A stretch of DNA of 64,000 bases from Verrucomicrobiota bacterium (GTDB lineage Bacteria; Verrucomicrobiota; Verrucomicrobiia; Limisphaerales; UBA9464), in assembly GCA_947454705.1 (NCBI GenBank), contig CANGKZ010000028.1, forward strand, positions 1-64,000, read 5' to 3'. The notes under the pieces were generated by a model. It was not told the origin of the DNA. It ran no database searches and saw nothing but the letters and a program-made list of their open reading frames with translations. Shown piece by piece: positions 26,163-36,140 of the stretch. How positions within the stretch are numbered: the first letter of the stretch is position 1; each line of letters starts with the position of its first letter. The position numbers and the translations under genes were made by a program.

Positions 26163-26210
26163 ATGCCTTACATCGAATGTCGCGTTCCGGTCAAAAGCAT
26201 GCTGGACTAG
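26163..26210 (+). CDS. possible 15-residue peptide
   Basis: Very short frame MPYIECRVPVKSMLD preceded by TTGAGGAATTC, a fair ribosome site at normal spacing. It lies between the ahcY terminator and the response-regulator gene. There is no other evidence that it is translated; it may be a chance frame or a leader. Confidence 0.15.
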   Translation: MPYIECRVPVKSMLD

Positions 26211-26322
26211 GAAACGGTCCGACCTTGGCTGAGGTTGATGAGGGTCATGATCCTGACGAAGGTGTTGGTTGGATTCGGCCCTGATTGGGAGGTCTGTTCC
26301 AACTCTTCCGGATCCATTCATT

Positions 26323-27102
26323 ATGCGGATTTTGGTCGTTGAAGATAACTCGGTGAGTCGGGATCTCGCCATGCACATGCTCCGTCAGATGGGGCATGAA
26401 GTTTCCATGGCGGGGAACGGACGTGAAGCGGTCGAACGCCAGGCGGAGAAGCCATTTGACCTGATTGTTATGGACGTCTGGATGCCCGAGATGGATGGTC
26501 TGGAAGCGTGTCGGAAAATTCGCGAGGGCGAGGTCGGTACGGGCAAGCGGACTCCGATCATTGCTCTCACGGCCCACGCCATTCGCGGGGACCGCGACGC
26601 ATGTCTTGCTTCAGGAATGGATGAGTATCTCACCAAGCCGATTCGCCGGCAGATCCTCGTGGAAGCCATTCAAAGGGTCACCAGCGGCACGCCATCGACT
26701 GCTTCCGCTTCGACCGGCGCTGCGGGTGAGTCGGCTCCAATTCCCTCCGTGTCAGCGGCTCCCGGCAAGACGGAAAACATTCTTGGCCCCTGGGTGGGTG
26801 CCGATGCCGACGTCCTGTTCAAACTGGGGCCGGTGATGATTGATTCCACCAAGACCTCGCTCGCGGATTTGAATCGCGCCCTTGCGGAATCCGCCTGGGT
26901 GACCCTGGAGCGTGAAGCGCATTCCTTGAAGGGATCATTGGGCATTTTCCACGCGTCTTCGACGGTGGCGACGGTGAAACGAATCGAGGACGGGGCGCGT
27001 CGTCGGGACGGCACCACGGTTGCCGCGTTGCTCCAGCAATTGGCAACCGAGCTCGAGCAGGTGCACCGCGAGGTTTTGGGCCGTTGCGCCTCCAAGTCCT
27101 GA
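26323..27102 (+). CDS. response regulator receiver with C-terminal Hpt domain
   Basis: 259-residue phosphorelay protein. Receiver domain at residues 1-120: acidic pair VVEDN, phospho-acceptor D51 (LIVMDVWMPEMDGLEA), switch T in IIALTAHA and K in YLTKPI. A Ser/Ala/Pro linker follows (about 125-150), then an Hpt domain with the phospho-histidine H200 in EREAHSLKGSLGIF. Start ATG 26323 puts the receiver at residue 1; an earlier TTG at 26269 is possible. It is convergent with the large hybrid kinase gene (stops 100 bp apart) and may be its relay partner, because the kinase's own receiver is degenerate (inference). Confidence 0.88.
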   Translation: MRILVVEDNSVSRDLAMHMLRQMGHEVSMAGNGREAVERQAEKPFDLIVMDVWMPEMDGLEACRKIREGEVGTGKRTPIIALTAHAIRGDRDACLASGMDEYLTKPIRRQILVEAIQRVTSGTPSTASASTGAAGESAPIPSVSAAPGKTENILGPWVGADADVLFKLGPVMIDSTKTSLADLNRALAESAWVTLEREAHSLKGSLGIFHASSTVATVKRIEDGARRRDGTTVAALLQQLATELEQVHREVLGRCASKS

Positions 27103-27202
27103 TCGGGTTCTGGTCGTGCCCTGCGCCATCCGCCACCACGGCTCGATTCTCCGCGTCAGCACTCGATGGTTTCAGAAATGAGGCACCTTTCCGGTGCCTG
27201 AT

Positions 27203-30200
27203 TCACGAAGCAGTCTCGCGCATGCGCGAGCGTTTGAGTGCCTGGTTCAATGCGGCCTGCAGGGGTTCCGGTGAAGCCAGCGGCTTGGACAGCGTGGCTT
27301 CGCAGGCTTCGGCAAAAAAGGCGGCCGCCGTGGATCTGCGATGGATGGCAACCAAGCCAACGGCCGGCCAGTCGCCTGATCGGATGTCCCGTGCGAGGCG
27401 TACCATAGCCGAATTTGCGGGACTCGAAAGATCCAGCAGCACCACATCCCAGGGACGTCCCGCACGCGCTCCGGAGGCGAGCCATTCCAGCACATTTTCC
27501 GGATCCACGAGGTCGGTGACACATCCCCACGCGGAGAGCTGACGACGCAGCACGCGTTGGTTCACCGGTGCGGTGTTGGCGATCAATACGCGAACGCCGA
27601 GCAGCGATGCTGGCGGGCGGAACGATTTGGATTCCGGCGAGGCAGGGCAGGGAAGCCGGACCCAGAAGCGAGAGCCTCCGCCCTGGGCGTCGGATAGCCC
27701 GATCTCGCCCGACATCATCCGGACCAACTCCTTGGAGATGGCGAGGCCGAGGCCGGTTCCGCCGTGCTGCCGCGTGGCGGGGGAGGCGATTTGGGAGAAA
27801 CGCCGGAACAGTTGATCGCGTTTGTCCGCCGGGATTCCGGGGCCGGTGTCGGTCACGGACACCACCAGGCCGTCGGCGTCGCGATCGACCTCGACAAGCA
27901 CGTGTCCCCGGTCGGTGAACTTCACCGCGTTGCCGACGAGGTTCATCAAAATCTGACGGACGCGGGCGCCGTCGCCGACCATTTGCGGCGGCAGGTCGCC
28001 GGCGACGCACACGGCGAGTTCGATTCCCTTCTCCTCGGCTCGAACGGACATGATTCCCACCACGTCCACCACCACATCCACGAAGGCATAGGGAATCTGC
28101 TGCAGTTCGAGGCGGCCTGCCTCGATTTTGGACAAATCCAGGATGTCGTTGATCAGTGCGAGAAGGATTTCGCCGGATTGTTTGATGGTTTCAGCGAACT
28201 GGCGGTGTTCCTCGGCGAGATGGCTGTTGAGAAGGAGGTCGGTGAATCCAATCACCCCGTTGAGCGGGGTGCGGATTTCATGGCTCATGATGGCCAGGAA
28301 GTCGGTCTTCGCCCGATTGGCCGACTCGGCCTCGTCCTTGGCACGGATCAATTCCGCCTGGACCTGCTTGCGGGTGGTGATGTCGGCAAAGGAAACCACC
28401 ACGCTGTCCACTTGCCCGGATTCATCCACCACGGCGGGGCGGCTGTTGACGGAAAGCCATTGGACTCGGGAATCGGAATGACGGATTCCGACCACGACGT
28501 CCTGCTGCGGTCCGCCGGTTTGGAAGGTGACCGAGGGAGGGTACTGCTCCGGTTGCATTTCCGAGCCGTCTTCGTCCAGAACGGTCCAGGGCATGGGGCC
28601 TTCCGGTTTCCGAAAATAAGCGGTTCCGGCATCGCCGAGAAGTTTGCCGACCTGCTCATTGAAGGCAGAGATGTGGCCGTTGCGTTCAATCAGCACCACT
28701 CCTTCCGCGAGAGAGGCGATCACCATGCGTTGGCGTTGTTCGCTGGCGATGAGGGCGCTTTCCGCGCTGACACGGGCGGTGACGTCCACGTCCATGCACA
28801 CGAACAGGACCGATCCGCTCTTCGAGGGAATTCGGAACACGGTGGACAGGCAGATTCCGGATTTTCCCTCGCGGGTGCGGAACGGAAATTCCTGCGGTCC
28901 GAACTGGCCGCTGTTACGCTGAAGATCCATCAGGATTTCATGAAATACCCCCGCCTGCTCCCGGGTGAAAATGAGCTGGTCCAAGGTGCGCCCCATGGCT
29001 TCCTCGCTCGTCCATCCGAATATTTCCTCCGAAGCATGGTTCCAGAACACGATCCGGCCGGATTCATCGTACCACTGCACTCCCACGTGGGGAGCCTCGG
29101 TGATGCAGGCCCGCAGGCGCTCCTCGCTGGTGCGAACCGCGGTCTCGGACTCGGCACGTTCCAGGGCGACACTGGCGAGGGATCGTCCGGTTTCAATGAC
29201 CGCCAGTTCCTCCGGGGTGGGAAGGGCGATTTCGCGGCGGTACATCGCAAAGGTTCCCAGCACGCGGCCGCCGGTGGAGTGGATGGGGAAGGACCAACAG
29301 GAGGCGAGCCCGTACTCGGCCGCGAGTTGCGCGAAACCTCCGGCCCAGAGCGGGTCGGTGGAGATGTCTTTGACCAAAACCGGCACACCCCGGGCCACGG
29401 CGGTCCCGCAGCAGCCCACGCCTTCACCGGCGCGCAGGCCGTTGATGGTCTTGTTGTAGGCTTCGGGAAGGGATGGGGCCGCCGCCTTCAGCAGAGTGAT
29501 TCCATCGTCGTCCAGGCGAAGAATGGATCCGAGAACCCCCGGGCTGGCGCTTTCGATGAAGCGCATCAATTCATCGAGCACATCCTCCAGAGCGGTGCCG
29601 CTGGCGATCAATCCCAGGATGTGGCGCTGTCCATCGCGCTGTTCCTGTGCCCGGTTTCGCTCTGTGACGTCGCGTGCGACGATTTCAAGCACCGGTGGCT
29701 GATCGTCGCGGTGAACCAGGTGGGAACTGACCTCAATTGTTACCGTTTTTCCGGAGAAACTGATGACATCGATCGGCTTGACCCCGGGTTCGACTTTTCC
29801 GAGAGATTCGATCTCCTTCAGCCGGTGGGTGAGCCACTCGCGGTGTTTCTGGCCGATGTGATTGATGATGTTCAGCCCGATGACTTTTTCCCGCGGGAAT
29901 CCGAGCATCGGAGTGACTGCGGCGTTGGCGGTCAGGACGGTTCCATCCAATCGAAGGGTGAGAATGAGATCGACCGCGTTTTCGGCAAGATCGTGGTAGC
30001 GGAGTTCCATCGCTCGCTCCTGCTCGAGTCGGCGTTGGATGGCGTCGGTTTGGAGGCGGACCTTCTTTCGGAGCTGGATGTTCCAGGTGGCGGCGGCGGC
30101 GATGATTGCGATCAGAGCACTTCCCACCAAGGCGGCATGCTTCTCAGTTAGCCACGTCCCTTGGCTAATGATGGTGATGTCGTCAAATGTGTTGAGGTGC

Positions 30201-31489
30201 AGCCTTGCGCCATCGGTGTCGATATTCGCGGACTTGGAAGTGTCGAGAACGCCAAGCGCCCGGATTATTGCCCCTTTTCTAAGAGAAATCAGACGATCCG
30301 CTCCATTGAGCTTGGAGGGGGCATCCAGCACGATCTCGAAGGTCTGTTGGGATGGACCCTTGGAGATCAACATCGCAACGACTGAATTGTACCCCATCCA
30401 AGTCCCCTCGATTTCCCCGGTCACCTCAAACAGCGTCGCATCTGCATCTCTCAACCAGTCTGAAGACTCCAACTTAATGTTTTCAGGCTTCGGAAGCGGG
30501 GCCGCGGGTCGATACTTGGCACTCCGAATCGACGGGGTCCCCATGACCACATCAGGAGAGCGTGGATCTTGGACACCGCGCTCCAGAACGGCAAAACCAG
30601 CCAATTCCACCGAATCCCCCGGCTGGAAGGAGTAATCAGAGGAAGGGTGGGTTCTCATGCCTACCTTGCCCGACTGAACAAAGATGGTGCCATCTTTGTC
30701 GCGGTGCGTGACGTATCCGCGCGTGTGGACCAGAGAACTGCGTCTCTGTCCTGGCGTAAACGTTAAGACCTCATCCAGTGGAATCAGTGGAAGTTCGAAC
30801 GGGTTCGAGGGGCCGTTCGACACGACCGCGATCCATTTTTCCGAGGGCACGTGGATCCGTGCCCCGAGAAACCGGCCCTGGCGGTTGTAGTTGGACGCGG
30901 CCACCCCCTGAATCTTGAGCCTTGCCCCAAGATTGAGTTTCGAAGTGATGCGGTCTTCGGCTCCATAGACACTCAGGACCAGGTCCCCGAAAGCGGAATC
31001 GAGGGTTAAAATGGTGTTTCCGTCGTGGCGTACCGACTCCAACAGGGTTCCTGAAACCTCCACCCACTGACTGTCTTCACTCCCGCTGAGAATCTGATCC
31101 ATCGACGGCCTGGACGGGATGGGAATGGGGCCGACGCCGAGGATGATCTCGTTGGTGACTCGGAAAATGGGAGCGAATCCTCCTGAGGCAATAAATCCAT
31201 CGATCCGGACCTTGTCCCCGGTCTTTGACTTGAGAGTAATTCCTTCCCCCAGGATGTAGATTCCGGCGTCTCCATCATGAAAGAACCAATCTTGCCTGGC
31301 TGAATCTCCATAAACGATCGTCCCTTCGAGCGTGGCGGATGGACGAAGTTTCTCAGCCGCAGTGTTGGAAAGCTTTCGGGCGTCGCGGACTCGGGTGATG
31401 GTGGATTCCTGTGCCGAGACGCGGGTGATGACCCCAAGGCACAGAATGAGAATCAAGCTGTGAATCCTTGGTGGCAACCAGAGTGGCAT
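27203..31489 (-). CDS. hybrid sensor histidine kinase, multi-PAS/GAF, degenerate receiver
   Basis: 1428-residue membrane kinase. A signal peptide (about 1-26) is followed by a ~420-residue extracytoplasmic region of OB-like repeats (for example ATLEGTIVYGDSARQDWFF and LVHTRGYVTHRDKDGTIFV). A transmembrane helix is at about 453-470 (LVGSALIAIIAAAATWNI). The cytoplasmic part has PAS (about 497-610), GAF (about 630-770), two further PAS domains (about 780-1030), HisKA with H1070 (MSHEIRTPLNG), HATPase (NLVGNAVKFT, DTGPGIP, GGTGLGLAI) and a C-terminal receiver. That receiver keeps D1353 (VVLLDLSS) and the lysine (LSKPL) but has N1305-T1306 instead of the acidic pair, so phosphorylation is doubtful. 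The start is 66 bp after the RND adaptor stop on the same strand, suggesting cotranscription with the pump. Confidence 0.88.
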   Translation of the reverse strand: MPLWLPPRIHSLILILCLGVITRVSAQESTITRVRDARKLSNTAAEKLRPSATLEGTIVYGDSARQDWFFHDGDAGIYILGEGITLKSKTGDKVRIDGFIASGGFAPIFRVTNEIILGVGPIPIPSRPSMDQILSGSEDSQWVEVSGTLLESVRHDGNTILTLDSAFGDLVLSVYGAEDRITSKLNLGARLKIQGVAASNYNRQGRFLGARIHVPSEKWIAVVSNGPSNPFELPLIPLDEVLTFTPGQRRSSLVHTRGYVTHRDKDGTIFVQSGKVGMRTHPSSDYSFQPGDSVELAGFAVLERGVQDPRSPDVVMGTPSIRSAKYRPAAPLPKPENIKLESSDWLRDADATLFEVTGEIEGTWMGYNSVVAMLISKGPSQQTFEIVLDAPSKLNGADRLISLRKGAIIRALGVLDTSKSANIDTDGARLHLNTFDDITIISQGTWLTEKHAALVGSALIAIIAAAATWNIQLRKKVRLQTDAIQRRLEQERAMELRYHDLAENAVDLILTLRLDGTVLTANAAVTPMLGFPREKVIGLNIINHIGQKHREWLTHRLKEIESLGKVEPGVKPIDVISFSGKTVTIEVSSHLVHRDDQPPVLEIVARDVTERNRAQEQRDGQRHILGLIASGTALEDVLDELMRFIESASPGVLGSILRLDDDGITLLKAAAPSLPEAYNKTINGLRAGEGVGCCGTAVARGVPVLVKDISTDPLWAGGFAQLAAEYGLASCWSFPIHSTGGRVLGTFAMYRREIALPTPEELAVIETGRSLASVALERAESETAVRTSEERLRACITEAPHVGVQWYDESGRIVFWNHASEEIFGWTSEEAMGRTLDQLIFTREQAGVFHEILMDLQRNSGQFGPQEFPFRTREGKSGICLSTVFRIPSKSGSVLFVCMDVDVTARVSAESALIASEQRQRMVIASLAEGVVLIERNGHISAFNEQVGKLLGDAGTAYFRKPEGPMPWTVLDEDGSEMQPEQYPPSVTFQTGGPQQDVVVGIRHSDSRVQWLSVNSRPAVVDESGQVDSVVVSFADITTRKQVQAELIRAKDEAESANRAKTDFLAIMSHEIRTPLNGVIGFTDLLLNSHLAEEHRQFAETIKQSGEILLALINDILDLSKIEAGRLELQQIPYAFVDVVVDVVGIMSVRAEEKGIELAVCVAGDLPPQMVGDGARVRQILMNLVGNAVKFTDRGHVLVEVDRDADGLVVSVTDTGPGIPADKRDQLFRRFSQIASPATRQHGGTGLGLAISKELVRMMSGEIGLSDAQGGGSRFWVRLPCPASPESKSFRPPASLLGVRVLIANTAPVNQRVLRRQLSAWGCVTDLVDPENVLEWLASGARAGRPWDVVLLDLSSPANSAMVRLARDIRSGDWPAVGLVAIHRRSTAAAFFAEACEATLSKPLASPEPLQAALNQALKRSRMRETAS

Positions 31490-31555
31490 TTGGTGTGTGT
31501 CTTACCTTCATCAATCTGGAGGTGGAAGCTTGAATCCGTGGTGGAGGATTTGAAT

Positions 31556-32731
31556 TCATTTTCCCGCTCCAGAAAATCCCGTTGCCTGTCGGATTTTCGC
31601 GCCCGATGACAATGAGTCCGAAGGGTTCAAAACCAGCCGGGTGGAGGCATCGACCCCTGAGCTTACTTCCACCGTGGCTCCGAAATCCCTTCCGAGGATC
31701 ACTCGCCTCATTTCGACCGTGTTTTGCGAATCAACCACTGCCACGACCAGCCCCTCCGGCCTGAAGAGCAGGGTGTTGGCGGGGACGGTCCACCCAATCG
31801 ACGCGCCCGAGTCCGGAAACTCGACTTGCGCGAATCCGCCCGGCAGCACGGATCGGTCCTGATTGGGCAATTCCAATTCGACCAGCAGCGTCCGCGAGGC
31901 CGGGTCCATGGCGCCCGAGGCCCGCAACAACCGGGCCGGAAGACGCTTCCCGGTTCCGTCACCGAGGACCACGGTGGCCACGGTTCCCGGCACGGCGGCC
32001 GAGGTGAGGTATTGCGGAAGATGGACGAACACCCGGAGCGTTCCGGTTTGGGCCAGGCGGAACAATTCCACGGCGGCGCCGGCCGAGACCAGTTGACCCA
32101 AATCGGTACGACGCGCCGTCACCACGCCATCGAAGGGAGCCACGATCCGGGCAAATCCGACGAGCTCCTCCAATCGGCGAACCTCGGAGGCGGCGGAATT
32201 CAGCGCCGCGGCCTTCAGTTCGGCGTCGGCGTTTTTTTCATCCGCCTCCTGCGGGCTGATCACCTTGGCCTTGCGCATTTCCGCCCAGCGTTCGGCGGTG
32301 ACCTTGGCGAGCTGCAACGCCGCCGCGGCCTGATCCCGAAGCGCCCGCGCGCTGCCGAGCTGCTGGTTCAGTTCGGGCGTTTCCAGCTCCGCCATCAGTT
32401 GTCCCTGGGTGACGACCGACCCGATGTCCACGTGAAGCTTGTGAACATAACCGCTGGCGCGTGCCAAAATGGGGGCTTCGGCCAGCGCCCGAATTTCCGC
32501 CGGAAGTCGAACTGCGGGGGGCGAGGTGCCGCGGGAGGGGCTCACCAGTAGCACAGTGGGAACCGCCAGATCCTGATTCTCAACGACGACAGCCGCGCGT
32601 TGACGCAGCCGGGGAAGCAGTCCGGCCGCGAAGGCGATGACGACGAGCACGGCGGCCACCACGGCGTAGGTGGTCAATCGGCTCGGCGAGGGCTCGTTCA
32701 TGACGGGCTCCTGGGGGGGATTCTGGGACAT
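31556..32731 (-). CDS. RND efflux periplasmic adaptor (membrane fusion protein)
   Basis: 391-residue HlyD/AcrA-type adaptor. N-terminal transmembrane anchor at about 20-42 (TYAVVAAVLVVIAFAAGLL); lipoyl half-motif RASGYVHKLHVDIGSVVTQG and its partner FARIVAPFDGVVTARRTDLG; alpha-helical hairpin of about 70 residues between them; beta-barrel (GTLRVFVHLPQYLTSAAVPG) and membrane-proximal domain. It lies 15 bp after the pump gene on the same strand, the reverse of the usual adaptor-pump order. No outer-membrane factor gene is adjacent. Confidence 0.93.
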   Translation of the reverse strand: MSQNPPQEPVMNEPSPSRLTTYAVVAAVLVVIAFAAGLLPRLRQRAAVVVENQDLAVPTVLLVSPSRGTSPPAVRLPAEIRALAEAPILARASGYVHKLHVDIGSVVTQGQLMAELETPELNQQLGSARALRDQAAAALQLAKVTAERWAEMRKAKVISPQEADEKNADAELKAAALNSAASEVRRLEELVGFARIVAPFDGVVTARRTDLGQLVSAGAAVELFRLAQTGTLRVFVHLPQYLTSAAVPGTVATVVLGDGTGKRLPARLLRASGAMDPASRTLLVELELPNQDRSVLPGGFAQVEFPDSGASIGWTVPANTLLFRPEGLVVAVVDSQNTVEMRRVILGRDFGATVEVSSGVDASTRLVLNPSDSLSSGAKIRQATGFSGAGK

Positions 32732-32746
32732 GGCGAAAGAAAGGGA

Positions 32747-35700
32747 TCAGGGAGTGGCAACGCCCGGCGTGGGAGATGCGGGGGAGTCGACGGTTTCGGC
32801 CTCGTCGGAATTTGGGTTGAAGCGGGCATTGCGATGCACCATCGCGAACACGGCAGGGACAAAGAGCAGCGTGGCCACCGTGGCCAGCATCAAGGCGGCG
32901 ATCACCGCGCGGCCCAGCGGGGCGTTTTGTTCTCCGCCTTCGCCGAGGCCGAGGCTCATCGGCACCATGCCCAGCATCATGGCGAGCGCGGTCATGATCA
33001 CCGCGCGCAACCGCGTGGAACCGGCACTCAACGCCGCCGCTGCGGAGGTGCGGCCGCGACGCAATTCTTCGCGGGCGAAACTGACCACGAGGACCGAGTT
33101 CGCGGTGGCGACGCCGACCGACATGATCGCTCCCATCAGCGCGGGAACACTCAGCGGAGTCTGCGTGACCCAAAGTCCCCACGCCGCCCCGGCCACCGTG
33201 CCGGGCAGGGCGGTGATGATGACGAAGGGATCCAGCCAGCTTTGGAAATTCACCACCAGGAGCAGGTACACCAGCACGATGGCCCCTGCGAGGCCCCAGA
33301 GCAGTCCGGTGTAGCTGGACCTCATGGTCTCCGCCTGGCCGCGCAGCACGATGAAGCTGCCGCGGGGAAGTTCCCGTTTTGCCTGTTCCAGCAACGGCTC
33401 GATCGCCTTGAGGACCGATCCAAGATCACTCCCATCCACGCCACCAAACACATCGATCACCGGGGCCACGTTGAAATGGGAAATCACCGCGGGGCCGTTG
33501 GTACGGGTGAGGGTGGCGAGGTTTGCGAGGACCTGGCCTTCGCCTGAGTCTGTTACACCGGCGCTGATTGGAATGCCCTGCAGCGCGCTCAACGAGTCCA
33601 TCACGTACTCCGGCGCACGCACGTTGACCAGGTACTGAATGCCCCGCAGCGGGTTCAACCAATACGCGGGCTGCACCTGACCGCTGCCGGTGAGGCTCAT
33701 CAGGACCGAATTCGCCACGTCGCGCTCGCTCAGGCCGATCTCGGCGGCCTTGTCGCGATTCACCTCCACGTGGAACCGGGGAAGATCGGCGGGCTGCTGC
33801 ACCCGCACGTCCACGGCCCCTGGGATGCTCCGGATGCGCTGCGCGAGCCGGTTGGCCACGGTGCGGTTCGCGGCCTGGTCTCGTCCGACGATTTGAACAT
33901 CAAACGGCGCAGGCAGACCGAAATTCACGGTCTGGCTGACGATGTCGGCCGGCAGGAAATAAAACGTTGTCCCAGGAAAGGTGCGGTTCAACACCACGCG
34001 CAGCCGGCGGATGTATTCCATGGTGGAACCGTGGTGTTCCTTCAGCGAAAGCAGGATGTCGGCATCGCCCGTGCCAATCAGACCGCTGTTGGAGTAGCTG
34101 AGGCTGATGCCCGAATTTGGGATGCCAATGTTGTCGAGGATGCCCTCGATCTCGCTGTTGGGAATGACCTCGCGGATCGCGGTCTCCACGGAATCCACGA
34201 GCCGCACGGTTTCCTCGATGCGTGTCCCGGTGCGGGCGCGCAGGTGGAGGCGGATTTGGCCGGCATCGACGGTGGGGAAGAAGTCCTGCCCCATGCGGGT
34301 GAACAACAAGCAGGACGCGGCGCAGAAAAGCAGGAAGACGCTTCCGAACCAACGTGGGTGACGCAGCAACACGGAAAGCAGCCCGCGGTAGCCGCCGCGG
34401 AAGCGTTCGAAGGCCGCTTCAAATCCCTCCTGAATCGCCAGCCAGGGCTGCAACCAGGGGCTGGTGGAGGAGGTCGCGTGGCCGTGTCCCACATACGAGG
34501 TGCCATGATAGAACCACATCACCAACGTCGGAATCAGCGTTCGGCTGAGGATGTAGCTCGCCATCATGGCGAACACGACGGCCTCGGCCAGCGGGGTGAA
34601 GAGGTGTCGTGCGACGCCGGTGAGGAAGAACATCGGGACGAACACGATGCAGATGCACAAGGTGCTGACGAACGCCGGCAGGGCGATTTCCTGGGCACCG
34701 TCGAGAATGGCCTGCTGGAGCGGCTTTCCGAAGGCCATTTGACGATGGATGTTCTCGATTTCCACCGTGGCATCGTCCACGAGAATGCCGACCGCGAGGG
34801 CGAGTCCGCCGAGCGTCATGAGGTTGATGGTCTCCCCGAGTGCGCTCAGAACGGCGAGCGAAGCCAGCACGCTGAGGGGAATGGAAAGGGCGATGATCAC
34901 CGTGCTGCGCCACGATCCGATGAAGAGCAGGATCATCACCGCCGTGAGACTGGCTGCGATGATGCCCTCGTGGAGCACGCCACCAATGGCCGCGCGGACG
35001 AATCGCGACTGGTCGCCGAATTCGCGGACGCGGAGTTCTGGGGGAAGTCCGGCCAGGATGCGCGGCATGGCCTCCTTCACGCGCTTCACCACGTCCAGCG
35101 TGGAAGCGGATCCGCCCTTGAGAATGGTGAGCAGGGAACCGCGCTGGCCGTCCTGCCGGACCACATTGATCTGCGGCAGGTAACCATCGCGCACCTGCGC
35201 CACGTCGCGGACGCGGAGGGTTGCGCCGTTGACCACCTTGATTGGCAGGTCGTTCAGTTCTTCCAGAAGCCGGGGCTGGGCGTTGAGCTCGATGTCGTAC
35301 TCGGTGGTACCAATTTTGGCAGTGCCGCTGGGGAGAATGAGGTTCTGGCTCGAGAACGCGTTGACGACGTCCTGCGCGGTGAGGTTGCGGGCCTGGAGCG
35401 CCTTGAGATCGAGATCAATGGACACGAGCCGCGTCTTGCCGCCGTAGGGCCATGGGACCTGCGCTCCGAGCACGGTGGAAAGGCCCACGCGCACCTGGTT
35501 TTGGCCGAGATCGTACAACTCCTGTTCCGACAGGCTGGCCGAGCTGAGTCCGTACTGAAGAATCGGAACGGTGGAGGCGTTGTAGCGAATGACCAGCGGA
35601 GGCGTCTGCCCCGGCGGCATCTGGCGGAGAATGGTCTGAGCAATCGCGGTAATCTGCGCCACGCCGGCGTCCACCGAGGCACCTTCGCGCAGGAACACCT

Positions 35701-35977
35701 TGATGATTCCGACACCCGGATACGCAGTGGACTCGACGTGCTCGATGTCGTTCACCGTCGCGCTCAGTGATCGTTCATGGTTGTAAATGATTCGTTGCTC
35801 GATCTCCTGGGCGCTGAGGCCGGAGTACTGCCAGATCACCGAGATGACCGGGATGTTGATCGAGGGGAAGATGTCGGTTGGCGTACGCAGCAGCACCAGC
35901 GGCGTCAGCAGGAGGAGGACGAGCGACGCGACGACGAACGTGTAGGGCCGACGAAGGGCCAGGCGGACGATCCACAT
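32747..35977 (-). CDS. RND-family efflux pump (inner-membrane permease)
   Basis: 1076-residue proton-driven transporter of the HAE1/AcrB-like class. N-terminus MWIVRLALRRPYTFVVASLV, the typical two large periplasmic loops, and twelve predicted transmembrane helices. TM4 carries the proton-relay pair in LALAVGILVDDATVEIENI; TM10-12 region shows PALMGAIMSVGVATANSVLV. The substrate (drug, solvent or metal) cannot be told; no metal-site methionine cluster typical of CusA is obvious. First gene of a probable operon with the adaptor and the hybrid kinase; divergent from a LysR regulator. Confidence 0.93.
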   Translation of the reverse strand: MWIVRLALRRPYTFVVASLVLLLLTPLVLLRTPTDIFPSINIPVISVIWQYSGLSAQEIEQRIIYNHERSLSATVNDIEHVESTAYPGVGIIKVFLREGASVDAGVAQITAIAQTILRQMPPGQTPPLVIRYNASTVPILQYGLSSASLSEQELYDLGQNQVRVGLSTVLGAQVPWPYGGKTRLVSIDLDLKALQARNLTAQDVVNAFSSQNLILPSGTAKIGTTEYDIELNAQPRLLEELNDLPIKVVNGATLRVRDVAQVRDGYLPQINVVRQDGQRGSLLTILKGGSASTLDVVKRVKEAMPRILAGLPPELRVREFGDQSRFVRAAIGGVLHEGIIAASLTAVMILLFIGSWRSTVIIALSIPLSVLASLAVLSALGETINLMTLGGLALAVGILVDDATVEIENIHRQMAFGKPLQQAILDGAQEIALPAFVSTLCICIVFVPMFFLTGVARHLFTPLAEAVVFAMMASYILSRTLIPTLVMWFYHGTSYVGHGHATSSTSPWLQPWLAIQEGFEAAFERFRGGYRGLLSVLLRHPRWFGSVFLLFCAASCLLFTRMGQDFFPTVDAGQIRLHLRARTGTRIEETVRLVDSVETAIREVIPNSEIEGILDNIGIPNSGISLSYSNSGLIGTGDADILLSLKEHHGSTMEYIRRLRVVLNRTFPGTTFYFLPADIVSQTVNFGLPAPFDVQIVGRDQAANRTVANRLAQRIRSIPGAVDVRVQQPADLPRFHVEVNRDKAAEIGLSERDVANSVLMSLTGSGQVQPAYWLNPLRGIQYLVNVRAPEYVMDSLSALQGIPISAGVTDSGEGQVLANLATLTRTNGPAVISHFNVAPVIDVFGGVDGSDLGSVLKAIEPLLEQAKRELPRGSFIVLRGQAETMRSSYTGLLWGLAGAIVLVYLLLVVNFQSWLDPFVIITALPGTVAGAAWGLWVTQTPLSVPALMGAIMSVGVATANSVLVVSFAREELRRGRTSAAAALSAGSTRLRAVIMTALAMMLGMVPMSLGLGEGGEQNAPLGRAVIAALMLATVATLLFVPAVFAMVHRNARFNPNSDEAETVDSPASPTPGVATP

Positions 35978-36064
35978 AGGCTATTCGTGGCGAATCACCG
36001 CACGGAAAACCGGGCGGGGTTCACCAGAGGGTAATTCCGCAGAGGGATGGATCCAACGCACGCG

Positions 36065-36135
36065 ATACAAGTCGGGGACGGCGGCTCCGGAGGCCAATAC
36101 AAGTTTGCTCGGAGATTGATACGTTGAAAGTATCA
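36065..36135. promoter_or_regulatory. candidate LysR operator region
   Basis: In the 163-bp gap between the pump gene and the LysR gene are two direct copies of ATACAAGT (36065-36072, 36097-36104) and a perfect inverted repeat TGATAC-N7-GTATCA (36117-36135) ending 5 bp before the lysR start. The inverted repeat contains a T-N11-A core as expected for LysR-type sites. Position next to the LysR start suggests autoregulation. Confidence 0.5.
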
Positions 36136-36140
36136 GCCCC

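Noticed and set aside
26163-26210. tautomerase remnant (MPYIEC...)
   Set aside because: Only 15 codons exist before a stop and there is no further similarity downstream in any frame; the MPY start alone is not evidence.
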